Below, in pieces: positions 24,707 through 32,644 of a stretch of DNA of 64,000 bases. Every line of letters starts with the position of its first letter. Within the stretch, counting starts at the first letter, position 1. The position numbers were made by a program, and so were the translations under genes. The notes beneath the pieces were generated by a model. It was not told where the DNA came from and did no database searches. It saw only the letters and a program-made list of their open reading frames with translations. The DNA comes from Pseudomonadota bacterium (GTDB lineage: Bacteria > Pseudomonadota > Alphaproteobacteria > Sphingomonadales > Sphingomonadaceae), in contig JAIUPN010000013.1 in assembly GCA_020160755.1 (NCBI GenBank), positions 62,001 through 126,000 on the forward strand. Direction: 5' to 3'.

Positions 24707-26346
24707 CAGGCGGTTCCTTCCATGGTCCTGATCCAGTCTTCGCGCAGCCGCCGTTTGTCGACCTTGCCGACATCGTTGCGGGGCAGGGGGGTGATGTCGA
24801 CCCGCACCTCGGCGGGCGCCTTGTAGCGGGCGAGTTTTTCGGCGACTTCCGCGATCACCGCGCCGTCGTCGAGCGCATCGCCGACCACGCGGGCGACAAG
24901 CAATTCGCCCAGCCGCTCGTCGGGAATGCCGAACGCCGCGCATTCGGCGACGCCGGGCATCGCGTTGATGATGCGCTCGACCTCGGCGCAATAGATATTC
25001 TCGCCGCCCGAAATGACCATGTCCTTGACGCGGTCGACGATGAACAAATAGCCTTCATCGTCGAGATAACCGATGTCGCCGGTCCTCAGCCAGCCGTCGA
25101 GCGACAGCACCGCCGCCGTCGCCTCGGGCTGCTGCCAGTAACCCTGCATCACCATCGGGCCGCGCACGACGATCTCGCCCGCCGATCCAGTCGGCAGGAC
25201 CGTGCCGTCGGGCGTCTCGATCCGCATTTCGACCAGCGACAGCGCGCGTCCGGCCGACGCGCTCTTGCGGATGAAATCCTCGCCCATCCCCATCGCGACG
25301 CTGCCCGCCGTTTCGGTCATGCCATAGCCGGTTCCCATCACCACATCGGGGCAGGCGGCGCGAAACTCGTTGAGCAGGCCGACCGACAGCGCCTGACCGC
25401 CCATGCCGACATTGCGCAGGCTCGACAGGTCGGCGTTGAGGTGCTGGCCCGCACGGACAATGTCCCACATCATCGTCGGGACGCCCGAGAACATCGTCAC
25501 TTTCTCGCGCCCGATCAGCTCGGCGGCGGCTTCGGCCGACCAGCGCCCGACCATCACGATCTTCGACCCGGCGAGCAGCGGCGCGAGAAAGCCCGCGCCC
25601 AGCCCCGAAATATGGAACAGCGGCACCGCCAGCATCACCGCCTGCTGCGGCAGGTTGGCAAGGATCGTCTCGACCGGAATGCCGAGCTGCTTGGCGGTGT
25701 TGTGGAGCACCATCATCCCCGACAACTGCATTCCCAAAATGCCGGTCATCAGATTTTCGTGCGTCAGCACCGCGCCCTTGACGCGCCCCGTAGTGCCCGA
25801 AGTGAAGAGGATAGCCGCCGGATCGTCGGACCTTGCGGGGGCCACCACCGGCGGCTGCGCAGCACCGGGAACCGGAAAATCTGCCGCCGCGACGAGGCGA
25901 CCGGCGAAGCCGCCCTCGCGCAGGCGCGCTGCGCGGTCGCGATCGGCAAGCACGACCGCGGGCGACACATCGTCGATCGCCGCGCACAGCTCGGCGGGCG
26001 ATCCGCGGCTGTTGAGTAGCGCGGCAACGCCGCCGCAGCGGATCGCGGCCAGAAAGGCGATCAGCCATTCGGCGCGGTTGCGCATGCAAATGGCGACGCG
26101 GTCGCCGCGTTCTATGCCCAGCGTCGCCGCCAGCGCATCGCTCCGCGCGAACAACTCGGCAAAGCTCAGGCGGGTGTCGCCATCGACGAGCGCGACCTTG
26201 TCGCCATGCGCGCGCGCGGCATCGAGCATCTGGCCGATGTCGGACGGTGCGTTGACGAAACGCCGCATCCCGCCGCGCACCCCCAATTCAAACGGAGTGC
26301 CCGGCGCCGTGACCGCTTCAAAAATCGGGTCGCTTTGCGTCGCCAT
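24706..26346 (-). CDS. Acyl-CoA synthetase (class I adenylate-forming)
   Basis: A 546-residue ligase that activates a carboxylate to its CoA thioester at the cost of ATP. It has the phosphate-binding loop ILFTSGTTGRVKGAVLTHEN (about 180-199), GYGMTETAG, and the hinge GWLRTGDIGYLDDEGYLFI followed by VDRVKDMVISGGENI. The C-terminal catalytic Lys lies in LPRNDVGKVDKRRLR. In a steroid context the candidates are the FadD3-type (HIP-CoA) ligase or a side-chain acid ligase; sequence alone does not decide. It is the first gene of a leftward operon with GCGTA elements upstream. Confidence 0.88.
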   Translation of the reverse strand: MATQSDPIFEAVTAPGTPFELGVRGGMRRFVNAPSDIGQMLDAARAHGDKVALVDGDTRLSFAELFARSDALAATLGIERGDRVAICMRNRAEWLIAFLAAIRCGGVAALLNSRGSPAELCAAIDDVSPAVVLADRDRAARLREGGFAGRLVAAADFPVPGAAQPPVVAPARSDDPAAILFTSGTTGRVKGAVLTHENLMTGILGMQLSGMMVLHNTAKQLGIPVETILANLPQQAVMLAVPLFHISGLGAGFLAPLLAGSKIVMVGRWSAEAAAELIGREKVTMFSGVPTMMWDIVRAGQHLNADLSSLRNVGMGGQALSVGLLNEFRAACPDVVMGTGYGMTETAGSVAMGMGEDFIRKSASAGRALSLVEMRIETPDGTVLPTGSAGEIVVRGPMVMQGYWQQPEATAAVLSLDGWLRTGDIGYLDDEGYLFIVDRVKDMVISGGENIYCAEVERIINAMPGVAECAAFGIPDERLGELLVARVVGDALDDGAVIAEVAEKLARYKAPAEVRVDITPLPRNDVGKVDKRRLREDWIRTMEGTA

Positions 26347-26394
26347 CTTGGTGCCTCAACCCCTTATTCCGTTCTCGACTCTCAATTGGTCGAT

Positions 26395-26468
26395 AAATGC
26401 GTAATAAATGATGTCAGAATTTACGATATAATGCAACTATAAGGTTTCGTTGTCATTCCGTGCGTAAA
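26395..26468 (+). promoter_or_regulatory. Two GCGTA elements between the acyl-CoA synthetase and an SDR gene
   Basis: AAATGCGTAAT lies at 26395-26405, about 50 bases upstream of the synthetase ATG. A weaker copy CCGTGCGTAAA lies at 26458-26468, next to the stop of the SDR gene. The spacer is AT-rich compared with the surrounding coding DNA and should contain the synthetase promoter. Confidence 0.5.
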
Positions 26469-26469
26469 A

Positions 26470-27342
26470 TCAATAGACGGCAGCCGGGTTGGGCTCGTTC
26501 GGGCTACCCAGCATCTCGCGGTAGGAGGGGCGTTCCTTGCCGCGATCGGTGACGCCCAGGTCGCGCGCAACTTCGGCGCCGATCAGCGTCCGTCCCGACA
26601 GCGCGGCTCCCTCGTCCCGACTCGCGAGCGCGTGGATGATATGCCCGGTGAATTCAGGATTCTCGGCGGTTTCGATAAAGCTCTCATATTGTTCGGGGTT
26701 GACCTCGCGCGCGATCGTCGATCGTTCGGTGACCAGCGGCCCCATCCAGATCGAGACGGTGCGCACCCCGGTGCCGCGCAGATCATGTTCCATATCGTGC
26801 GCGAATTTATCGATCCCGGCCTTTTGCGCGCCATAGGCGGGACCGTGCATATAGCAGCTTGCGCCGAACGAACTGCCAAAGGCGATCAGCCCCGATCCCT
26901 GCGGCACCATCATCCGCGCTGCGTGCCAGCTCGCGACATAGGCCGACCGCAGCCCGACATCGAGGATGCTCGCGGCGGCGATTTCCTTTTCCCAAAAGGG
27001 TTTTTTCTCGATCAGCTGGTGATGGATATAGGTCGCGTTGTTGACCAATATGTCGAGTCGCCCCGCCTCGCGCTCGATCTGCGCGAACAGCGCCGCGACC
27101 TGCGCATCGTCGCTGTGGTCGCACAGTACCGCGATGCCCTTACCGCCCGCCTTCGTCACCGCCTCGGCGGTTTCGGCAACGGTGCCGGGCAGCACCGTGC
27201 CGTCCCAGCCCTTGGCGTCGCCGGGGGCAGTCGTGCGCCCGGTGACATAGACGGTCATTCCTTTTTCGCCGAGGCCGCGCGCGATGCCGGCGCCGGCGCC
27301 GCGGCTGGCGCCCGTGACAAGCGCGATTTTGGGTTCGGTCAT
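26470..27342 (-). CDS. SDR family oxidoreductase (DHRS1-like)
   Basis: A 290-residue dehydrogenase longer than the classical SDR. It has TGASRGAGAG at the NAD(P) site, an inserted segment TVLPGTVAETAEAV as in DHRS1-type members, NNATY, a Ser region GSSFGASC and YGAQK for Tyr/Lys. The ATG at 27342 has GGAG six bases upstream, better than the one four codons before it. It ends with LGSPNEPNPAAVY. The operon includes the next SDR to the right, 34 bases upstream. Confidence 0.82.
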   Translation of the reverse strand: MTEPKIALVTGASRGAGAGIARGLGEKGMTVYVTGRTTAPGDAKGWDGTVLPGTVAETAEAVTKAGGKGIAVLCDHSDDAQVAALFAQIEREAGRLDILVNNATYIHHQLIEKKPFWEKEIAAASILDVGLRSAYVASWHAARMMVPQGSGLIAFGSSFGASCYMHGPAYGAQKAGIDKFAHDMEHDLRGTGVRTVSIWMGPLVTERSTIAREVNPEQYESFIETAENPEFTGHIIHALASRDEGAALSGRTLIGAEVARDLGVTDRGKERPSYREMLGSPNEPNPAAVY

Positions 27343-27375
27343 CTTCGTCTCCATGATGTTGGGGATGGCTTGGGT

Positions 27376-28131
27376 TCAGCCGAAATTGGCCTGGCCGCCG
27401 TCGAGCGGCACGGTCGCGCCGTTCAGATAGCTCATTTCGGGTGCGCAGAGTGCGACCACCGCGCGGCCGATGTCGGCTTCGCACGCGCCGATACGGCCCA
27501 GCGGGATGGTGCGGAAAAAGGCGGCGGCCTCGACCGGGTTCTTCTCGATCCAGTTTTTCAGGCCCGGCGATTCGGCGTGCGGCGCGATGTTGAGCGCGCG
27601 GATATTGTCCTTGCCCCATTCGGCGGCGGCGGCGCGGGTCAGCGAGCGGATCGCCGCCTTGGCCGCGGCATAGGCGCCATAGCCGGTCATGTCCCAGCGC
27701 TCGACCACCGAGGAAATGAGGTTGATGATCGTCCCGCCGCCGCGCGCCGCCATCACCGGCTGCGCAAGCTTCATCAGCCGCAACGTCGCCAACGGCCCCG
27801 ATTCGAAACCCGCGACAAAGGCGTCGTCGCTGACCGACAGCAGGGGCCCGTTTGGAACCTCTTGCGCATTGTTCACCAGCACGTCGAGGCCGCCGAAATC
27901 GGTGACGATGCGCGCCATCAGATCCTGTAGCGAAGCTGCGGACTTGACATCACAGGCTATCGCGAGGCCCCGCCCGTGACCGCGCTCGGCGATCATTCGC
28001 GCCGTATCGTCGAGCTTGGCAAGCGTTCGACCTGCGAGCACAACGGTCGCGCCATCAGCGGCAAAGGCGAGAGCTATTCCCTGGCCCACGCCCTGGCCGG
28101 CGCCGGTGACGAGGACGATGCGTTCTGCCAC
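27376..28131 (-). CDS. SDR family oxidoreductase
   Basis: A 251-residue classical SDR. It starts at a GTG behind GAGGAAG, which brings the nucleotide motif TGAGQGVGQG to about residues 9-18. It keeps NNAQ, ISSVV (catalytic Ser), YAAAK (Tyr/Lys) and a C-terminal NGATVPLDGGQANFG. An open frame of 19 further codons upstream lacks a ribosome site. Probably an alcohol or hydroxyacyl dehydrogenase of the catabolic pathway; the exact step is unknown. An inverted copy of the GCGTA element lies 38-48 bases upstream. Confidence 0.83.
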   Translation of the reverse strand: MAERIVLVTGAGQGVGQGIALAFAADGATVVLAGRTLAKLDDTARMIAERGHGRGLAIACDVKSAASLQDLMARIVTDFGGLDVLVNNAQEVPNGPLLSVSDDAFVAGFESGPLATLRLMKLAQPVMAARGGGTIINLISSVVERWDMTGYGAYAAAKAAIRSLTRAAAAEWGKDNIRALNIAPHAESPGLKNWIEKNPVEAAAFFRTIPLGRIGACEADIGRAVVALCAPEMSYLNGATVPLDGGQANFG

Positions 28132-28168
28132 AATGCTTCCTCTCGATTCGTAGAATTTATGATCTCGG

Positions 28169-28179
28169 ATTACGCATGA
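28169..28179 (-). promoter_or_regulatory. GCGTA element in a divergent promoter region
   Basis: The minus strand reads TCATGCGTAAT. It lies between the leftward SDR gene (start 28131) and the rightward OYE remnant and SDR (28237 onward). Further relatives (ATTGCGTTTC and AACGCAAAG) occur at about 28207-28227. Confidence 0.5.
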
Positions 28180-28236
28180 CCTTGACATACTCGTGCATTA
28201 GCCGTCAATTGCGTTTCGACAACGCAAAGGAGAGGC

Positions 28237-28524
28237 ATGATGTCTGAAGCGCCGGTTTCGGCCTTCCATCCACCGGCGATCGGGCCGCTGGCGCTGCGCA
28301 GCCGCACCGCCAGCGCGGCGACGAGGGAGGATATGACGAAGATGGGCCTCGTTTCCAAGGGACTGGCGCGATTTCACGCGCACGGCGACGACCGGTCCGC
28401 ATGCATTGCGCCGCACCATGTGCGACCGTCGCGCGTCGATGATGAATCGGCCGGGCGGCACCTGTCGCATTTATATATCGGGGCGCGGCACGCGGCCCTC
28501 AACCAGATCAGAGCGGGAGCTTGA
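28237..28524 (+). pseudogene. N-terminal remnant of an NADH:flavin oxidoreductase (OYE family)
   Basis: A 95-codon frame behind an excellent AAAGGAGAGG begins with the OYE barrel opening: FHPPAIGPLALRSRTASAAT, then REDMTKMGLVSKGLARFHA. After about residue 50 the similarity ends and the rest is unrelated. Full-length members have 360-700 residues, so more than four fifths of the gene is gone. The translation signal and the GCGTA element are kept, and the SDR that follows starts four bases after the stop, so the remnant may now act only as a leader. Confidence 0.6.
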
Positions 28525-28528
28525 ACAG

Positions 28529-29314
28529 ATGAACGGAACATTCGAAGGCCGGGTGGCGATCGTCACGGGCGGCAGCGACGGGATCGGGCTGGCGACGGCG
28601 GCGCTGCTCGCGGCGCGCGGCGCGACGGTGGCGCTCTGCGCGCGGCGCGCCGACAAGCTTGCCGAAGCGAAGACAGCAATCGAGGGCGCCGGAGGGCGGT
28701 GCGAAACCCATGTCCTCGACGTTACCGATTTCGATGCGCTCGCGGCGCTGATCGCCGACGTCGCGGCGCGCCACGGGCGGCTCGACATGCTGGTCAACAA
28801 TGCGATGTCGACACATTATGCGCCGCTCGCGAAACTCAGCCTCGACCATTGGCGCAAGGATTTCGCGGTTAACGCCGACGCGGTGTTCGTCGCGACGCAG
28901 GCGGCGATGGCGGTCATGGCAAAGCAGGGCGGCGGGTCGATCGTCAACGTGTCGTCGTCGTGCGGGATTCGCGCGGCGACCAATATGGCGAGCTATTCGG
29001 CGTCGAAGGCGGCGCTTACCCATTTCACCGCCTGCGCGGCGATGGAGGGGGCGCGGCGCGGGGTGCGCGTCAATGCGATTGTGCCAGGGCAGGTGCAGAC
29101 CGCGGGGACGGAGGAATTCGCGCGCAAGGCGCCCGAGGTTGCGGCGCTGACCGCCGATGCGATCCCGATGGGACGCGGCGGGCGGCCCGAGGAACTGGCC
29201 GAGGCGATCTGCTTCATACTGTCCGACGCCGCGAGCTATATCAGCGGGGTCGCGTTGCCGGTCGATGGCGGCAAGGCGGCGCAGCTTTACATGCCCTATT
29301 CCTATCAGGGCTGA
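28529..29314 (+). CDS. SDR family oxidoreductase
   Basis: A 261-residue classical SDR with TGGSDGIGLATAALL (NAD(P) site), NNAMS, VSSSCG for the catalytic Ser and YSASK for Tyr/Lys. It ends VALPVDGGKAAQLYMPYSYQG. The ATG at 28529 directly follows the stop of the OYE remnant; in-frame codons before it belong to the remnant region. It is the first intact gene of the rightward unit SDR, KstD-like, SDR, so oxidation of a steroid alcohol or hydroxy group is likely but inferred. Confidence 0.85.
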   Translation: MNGTFEGRVAIVTGGSDGIGLATAALLAARGATVALCARRADKLAEAKTAIEGAGGRCETHVLDVTDFDALAALIADVAARHGRLDMLVNNAMSTHYAPLAKLSLDHWRKDFAVNADAVFVATQAAMAVMAKQGGGSIVNVSSSCGIRAATNMASYSASKAALTHFTACAAMEGARRGVRVNAIVPGQVQTAGTEEFARKAPEVAALTADAIPMGRGGRPEELAEAICFILSDAASYISGVALPVDGGKAAQLYMPYSYQG

Positions 29315-29350
29315 CGGACGTTGGCAGGCGCGGCAGGGAAGGGCGGCGAT

Positions 29351-31039
29351 ATGGGTTGGGACAAGGAGGTCGATCTGCTGGTCGTCGGGTCGGGCGCGGG
29401 CGGCTTGCTCTCGGCGCTCGTCGGTGCGGCGAACCGCGCCGATGTGCTGATCGTCGAAAAGGAAAGCCAGTGGGGCGGCACCTCGGCGACCTCGGGCGCC
29501 GGCATCTGGATTCCGGCGAGCGACCAGGCCGCCGAAGCGGGCTTTCACGACACGGTCGACGACGCCTTCCGCTATGTCCGCGGCCTGTCGGCCGACAATG
29601 TCCCCGACGCCAATATCCGTGCCTATGTTTCGTCCGCCGCCGACATGCTGCGCTGGATGGGGGCGAACACCGCCATTCAATATTGCGCCTTTCCCTATCC
29701 CGACTATCACGCCGAAAATCCGGGGGGCAGCCCGACGGGCTATCGCACCCATATGCCGCTGCCGATCGACGGGCGCGGACTGGGCCGCGATGTCGAGACG
29801 CTGCGCTTCGCCTCGCCGGCCGCCAGCCTGTTCGGCTATCTCAACTGGCATTTCGACGAAACCTATGTGCTGCTGTTCCGGCAGAAGGGTTGGTTCCTGC
29901 ACCTCGTCAAAAGCCTCGCGCGCTATTGGTTCGATCTGCCCTTCCGGTTCAAGTCGCGCAAGGACCGGCGGCTGACGCTCGGCAATGCGCTGGTCGGCGG
30001 GCTCCGCCTCGCGCTCAACGATCACAAGGTGCCGCTGTGGCTCGAATGCCCGATGCAGGAACTAGTCGTCGAAAAGGGCAAGGTGACGGGGGCGGTGGTG
30101 CGCCACAGGGGCCGCGATCTGCGCATCGGCGCACGCAAGGGTGTGATCCTCGCTGCCGGGGGCTTTGACAAAAATGACGCGATGCGCGGCGCCCACGCGC
30201 CGCTCTATCCCAACACCCTTTATTCGGGCGGCACCGCGGGGAACACCGGCGACAGCATTCGCGCCGGGACGGCGGCGGGCGCCGATACGATGAACATGCA
30301 GTCGGCGTGGGCGGCGCCGGTCTTTTACGTGCCCGGCGAGGATCGCGGGCGACTGTGCACGATCGAGCGCGCGCTGCCGGGCAGCCTGATGGTCAACCAG
30401 CGCGGGACACGCTATCTCAACGAAGCCGCCTCCTATCATATCGTGGGGCAACAGATGGCGCGGCGCGACGCCGAACATGGCGATGCTTCGCCGAGCTGGT
30501 TCGTGTTCGACCATCGCTATCGGCACAATTATCCGGTCGGCCCGCTGCTGCCGCTGATGCCCGACTGGTTCCAGCGCGGCGAGGTGCAGTCGATCCTGAA
30601 AAAGGGCAAGACGATCGAGGCGCTGGCCGAGGATATGGGCGTCGATCCCGCGGCGCTCGCGGCGACCGTTGCGCGCTACAACAGCCACGCGGCGGCGGGC
30701 GAGGATCCCGATTTCCACCGCGGGCAAGCCGCTTATGACAAAATGTATGGCGATCCGCGCGTGACGCCCAACCCGTGCCTCAGGCCGCTCGACAAGGGGC
30801 CGTTCTATGCGATGCCGATCTATCCCGGCGACATCGGCACCAACGGCGGCCTTCGCACCGACGACAAGGCGCGCGCGGTCGATGCCAAGGGCAAGGCGAT
30901 CGGCGGCCTCTATGCCGTCGGCAATAATGCGGCGTCGGCGATGGGCGAAAGCTATCCGGGCGCAGGCGTGACGATCGGCCCCGCGCTGACCTTTGGCTAT
31001 ATTGCAGCGCGCGACGCACTGGGAGTGAATGAACAATGA
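29351..31039 (+). CDS. 3-ketosteroid delta-1-dehydrogenase-like flavoprotein (KstD family)
   Basis: A 562-residue FAD enzyme of the fumarate reductase/KstD superfamily. It has DLLVVGSGAGGLLSALVGA for FAD binding (about 7-25), WGGTSATSGAGIWIP, and the C-terminal KstD hallmark AVGNNAASAMGESYPGAGVT, then IGPALTFGYIAARDA. Length and this C-terminus fit KstD proteins, which introduce the delta-1 double bond in ring A of 3-ketosteroids. The ATG at 29351 has GGGAAGG upstream; an earlier TTG at 29321 is less likely. The stop overlaps the next SDR start (ATGA). Position selectivity (delta-1 or delta-4) needs biochemistry. Confidence 0.82.
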   Translation: MGWDKEVDLLVVGSGAGGLLSALVGAANRADVLIVEKESQWGGTSATSGAGIWIPASDQAAEAGFHDTVDDAFRYVRGLSADNVPDANIRAYVSSAADMLRWMGANTAIQYCAFPYPDYHAENPGGSPTGYRTHMPLPIDGRGLGRDVETLRFASPAASLFGYLNWHFDETYVLLFRQKGWFLHLVKSLARYWFDLPFRFKSRKDRRLTLGNALVGGLRLALNDHKVPLWLECPMQELVVEKGKVTGAVVRHRGRDLRIGARKGVILAAGGFDKNDAMRGAHAPLYPNTLYSGGTAGNTGDSIRAGTAAGADTMNMQSAWAAPVFYVPGEDRGRLCTIERALPGSLMVNQRGTRYLNEAASYHIVGQQMARRDAEHGDASPSWFVFDHRYRHNYPVGPLLPLMPDWFQRGEVQSILKKGKTIEALAEDMGVDPAALAATVARYNSHAAAGEDPDFHRGQAAYDKMYGDPRVTPNPCLRPLDKGPFYAMPIYPGDIGTNGGLRTDDKARAVDAKGKAIGGLYAVGNNAASAMGESYPGAGVTIGPALTFGYIAARDALGVNEQ

Positions 31040-31848
31040 GCGGACGTCTGGCAGGCAAGGCAGCAATCGTCACCGGCGCGGGGCGTGGAATCGGACAGGC
31101 GATCGTGGCGCGCTTCGTCGCCGAAGGGGCGAAGGTGGCGGCGATCGACCTCCGCCAGGCAGACGCCGACGCCGCGGGTGGAACGCTGGGCATCGCTTGC
31201 GACGTCAGCGACAGCGCTTCGGTCGCGGCCGCGCTGGCGGCGGCGCGCGCGGCCTTCGGGCGCCTCGACATCGCGGTCAACAACGCGGGGATCGGCGCGG
31301 CGCCCGGCGACGGCTCCGAACCCTTTTACGCCGCGATGGACCGCCGCAACGGCGAACTCGCCGAAAAGGGGGCGTCCGACGTCCACGTCGACCAGCTCAT
31401 TCATATGGAGGATCGCGGCTGGCGCGGCGTGATGGCGGTCAACCTCGACGGTGCTTTCTTCGTGGCGCGCGAATTTGTCCGCATCCTCGCCGCCGACGGG
31501 CAGGGCGGCAGCATCGTGAACATCTCGTCGACCTCGGCCCAGTCGGGCGAGGGCTCGCCGCATTATGTCGCGAGCAAGGCGGCGGTGATCGGGTTGACGC
31601 GACAATTGGCGCGCGAACTCGCGCCGCGCGGCATCCGCGTCAACGCGCTCGCGCCGGGGCCGACCGATACCCCGATCATGCAGGGGATTCCGGGTCAGTG
31701 GATCGACGCGATGAAGGCGTCGGTGCCGCTCGGGCGGCTCGCCGACCCGGCTGAGGTCGCGGCGGCGGCGCTCTATCTCGCCAGCGACGATGCGAGTTTC
31801 GTCACCGGATCGGTGCTCGTCGCCAACGGCGGCAGCTATTGCTTTTGA
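31036..31848 (+). CDS. SDR family oxidoreductase
   Basis: A 270-residue SDR coupled to the KstD-like gene by ATGA. It has TGAGRGIGQA, NNAGIGAAPG, an insertion of about 25 residues after it (EPFYAAMDRRNGELAEKGAS), ISSTSAQ and YVASK. The C-terminus is ASFVTGSVLVANGGSYCF. Similar proteins in steroid clusters act as hydroxysteroid dehydrogenases, which matches its coupling to a ketosteroid enzyme; the position attacked is not known. It converges with the SnoaL gene six bases away. Confidence 0.85.
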   Translation: MSGRLAGKAAIVTGAGRGIGQAIVARFVAEGAKVAAIDLRQADADAAGGTLGIACDVSDSASVAAALAAARAAFGRLDIAVNNAGIGAAPGDGSEPFYAAMDRRNGELAEKGASDVHVDQLIHMEDRGWRGVMAVNLDGAFFVAREFVRILAADGQGGSIVNISSTSAQSGEGSPHYVASKAAVIGLTRQLARELAPRGIRVNALAPGPTDTPIMQGIPGQWIDAMKASVPLGRLADPAEVAAAALYLASDDASFVTGSVLVANGGSYCF

Positions 31849-31854
31849 GCGAGC

Positions 31855-32502
31855 TCAGTCGGCGCGGACCTTGACCTTCGGCGCCGCCTGACCGCGGCGC
31901 ATCGCGCTAAGGAACTGGTCGAGCGGCGCGGGCGCGGGAACCGGATGCGACGCCGCGCCGTCGCGCGCCCAAAATTCGGCATAGCTCGGGAACAGCTTGT
32001 GGAAATTGCCCTCGGTCGCGTCCGACCCGGGCCAGCGCATCTTGTCCGGCCCGACCGGCGGCTTGTTGAGGTCGCTCGCGTACCAATAGAGCGGCAGACG
32101 CCGCGCGAAATACCAGCGCGGGCCGTCGGGCCCGTCGGCGCGGACATAATCATCGACATACATCATCTGCATGATGACCCATTCGTCCTGCCCGCCCGCG
32201 ACCGGCGTTTCATGCTCATTCTTCGAATAGACGACACCATGCGCGTGATCGGCATCGTCGAACTCGATGATGTGGCCGCCAATATGGTGCGAGGTGCCGG
32301 TGAAGGGCGCGCGCAGCGTGGTATCCATATAGGCGCGTAGCGCCTCGCGCCCGCTTGCCTGTTTGCCGACGCGAACGTCGGCGGGGAACAACGACACCAT
32401 CGCGTCCATGTCGCGCATGTCGAGCGCGAGCGCATATTTGGCGGGAAGCTGGCGGATTGCGTCGAGCGCCTCGAGGCGAGTGATCCGGTCTTCGATCGTC
32501 AT
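31855..32502 (-). CDS. SnoaL/NTF2-fold protein
   Basis: A 215-residue protein of the SnoaL-like (NTF2) fold. It starts MTIEDRITRLEALDAIRQLPAKYALALDMRD, with the helix-Asp pattern and then MVSLFPADVRVG and SHHIGGHIIEFDDADHAHG. The fold includes ketosteroid isomerases and scytalone-type dehydratases. At 215 residues it is longer than isomerases (about 130), with a C-terminal extension ending in a basic tail. The start at 32502 is chosen by homology; 42 upstream codons are not plausible. Its neighbours are a receptor gene (divergent) and the SDR/KstD unit. Confidence 0.72.
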   Translation of the reverse strand: MTIEDRITRLEALDAIRQLPAKYALALDMRDMDAMVSLFPADVRVGKQASGREALRAYMDTTLRAPFTGTSHHIGGHIIEFDDADHAHGVVYSKNEHETPVAGGQDEWVIMQMMYVDDYVRADGPDGPRWYFARRLPLYWYASDLNKPPVGPDKMRWPGSDATEGNFHKLFPSYAEFWARDGAASHPVPAPAPLDQFLSAMRRGQAAPKVKVRAD

Positions 32503-32595
32503 CTGTGCCACGCCCCAATTTCCCGGTTGTAGAATGAGATGCAAATATGTCACTATTGCTCCGCAAATACAAATGAGAATTGCAATCATAACGTG

Positions 32596-32606
32596 ATTTG
32601 CGTAAT
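32596..32606 (+). promoter_or_regulatory. TTRCGYAA element upstream of the second receptor gene
   Basis: ATTTGCGTAAT, identical to the element upstream of the first receptor gene, lies 39-49 bases upstream of the receptor ATG at 32645. The same gap is the promoter region of the divergent SnoaL gene, so one site may serve both. Confidence 0.55.
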
Positions 32607-32644
32607 TGAGTCGCGATAAGAGGCTCAAAATCGTGGAGGGTGCT

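Noticed and set aside
21143..24826. A 1227-codon open frame on the plus strand
   Set aside because: It is the antisense shadow of the amidase, Rieske and amidohydrolase genes. High GC leaves long stop-free frames. Its translation is His/Arg/Gly-rich with no domain.
28508..30025. A 505-codon minus frame over the SDR and KstD-like genes
   Set aside because: Antisense shadow; the plus-strand genes have complete family motifs and ribosome sites.
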